Position numbers and translations under genes: made by a program
DNA from: an uncultured Muribaculaceae bacterium
Lineage (GTDB): Bacteria; Bacteroidota; Bacteroidia; Bacteroidales; Muribaculaceae
Direction of reading: 5' to 3'
Assembly (NCBI GenBank): GCA_905207535.1
Contig: CAJLLX010000105.1
Coordinates: forward strand, 1-6,597
Length of the DNA stretch: 6,597 bases
Notes under the pieces: model-generated
What the model saw: the letters and a program-made list of their open reading frames with translations, nothing else
Database searches by the model: none
What the model was told of the DNA's origin: nothing
Shown: positions 6,199-6,597 of the stretch, one piece after another
Position numbering within the stretch: position 1 is the first letter of the stretch
Layout: every line of letters begins with the position of its first letter

Positions 6199-6597
6199 AG
6201 CGGCGGCTTCGGCGGGGGTGAGGGTCCCCTGCTCGCCGGTGGCCATGTTCTTGAGCGACAGCACTCCGCGCTCCATCTCGTCGGCACCTACCATGGCCAC
6301 AAAGGGCACTTCGGTGGCGTTGGCGTAGGCCATCTGCTTTTTCATCTTGGCGGCGTCGGGGTAGAGCTCGCAGGCGATGCCTAAGGCGCGCATCTCCTTG
6401 ATCATGAGGAGCGAAGCGGCGGCTTCGGCCGTGCCGAAGTTGACAAACATCACCTGGGTGGCGGTGCGGGCGTCGGCGGGGTAGAGGTCGAGGGCGTTGA
6501 GCACATCGTAGATGCGGTCGGCGCCGAAGGAGATCCCCACACCCGAGAGGCCGGGCATGCCGAAGACGCCGGTGAGGTTGTCGTAGCGGCCGCCGCC
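6184..6597 (-). CDS. hisS: Histidyl-tRNA synthetase, C-terminal part (gene continues beyond the window)
   Basis: Class II aminoacyl-tRNA synthetase that charges tRNA-His with histidine in the cytoplasm. The visible 137 residues begin exactly at the histidine-binding signature GGGRYDNL. Next comes class II motif 3, GVGISFGADRIYDVL, whose arginine (residue 28 of the visible part) contacts ATP. The rest is the alpha/beta anticodon-binding domain (VMFVNFGTAEAA..., a helix, then LGIACELYPDAAKMKKQMAYA, VPFVAMVGADEMERGVLSLKNMATGEQ), as in other bacterial HisRS. The frame stays open to the window edge (6597), so the start and catalytic motifs 1 and 2 are outside. The ATG at 6558 is internal. The gene stops with TGA at 6184-6186, 78 bp ahead of the barrel-protein gene on the same strand. 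Confidence 0.95.
   Translation of the reverse strand, partial: GGGRYDNLTGVFGMPGLSGVGISFGADRIYDVLNALDLYPADARTATQVMFVNFGTAEAAASLLMIKEMRALGIACELYPDAAKMKKQMAYANATEVPFVAMVGADEMERGVLSLKNMATGEQGTLTPAEAAAAVKG

Noticed and set aside
5680..6384. 234-codon open frame on the plus strand crossing the barrel gene, its promoter and hisS
   Set aside because: It spans two real minus-strand genes and the intergenic promoter, and its product is compositionally biased with no domain.

Overview
The window looks like chromosomal DNA of a GC-rich gut Bacteroidales bacterium. Four things suggest this: a large surface protein built from fibronectin-III, choice-of-anchor-J and CARDB-like modules with a VYxLQG...LxPGIY...GRKxVV type C-terminal sorting segment; a Bacteroidetes-style malate dehydrogenase; a PorT-like outer-membrane beta-barrel protein; and a perfect TAnnTTTG (-7) promoter element. 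Muribaculaceae is my best guess at family level. That is inference from composition and protein style, not a proven assignment.

Layout. Positions 1-3246 (+) hold the 3' part of a giant modular secreted or surface protein; its start and signal peptide lie upstream of the window. A 184-bp gap follows with three hairpins in a row and an AT-rich stretch, leading into malate dehydrogenase (mdh, 3431-4444, +). The 268-bp gap after mdh is a convergent intergenic region. It holds a strong nested inverted repeat near mdh and a clear intrinsic terminator for the opposite strand. On the minus strand, transcribed right to left, lie the C-terminal part of histidyl-tRNA synthetase (hisS, from beyond the window to 6184), an outer-membrane beta-barrel protein (6105-5461) with its own promoter, and a family-25-type glycosyltransferase (5438-4713) only 22 bp behind it, ending in the terminator.

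The genes do not form one pathway. Mdh is central metabolism (oxaloacetate/malate) and hisS is translation. The beta-barrel protein and glycosyltransferase probably form a short transcription unit concerned with the cell envelope, and the giant protein is an exported surface or secreted factor. I see no CRISPR array, mobile element, tRNA/rRNA gene or phage gene, and no convincing new defence or biosynthetic system. The most unusual points are the repeated module architecture of the giant protein (including an fn3 domain apparently split by an anchor-J insertion), the structured leader before mdh, and the TTG start of the glycosyltransferase.
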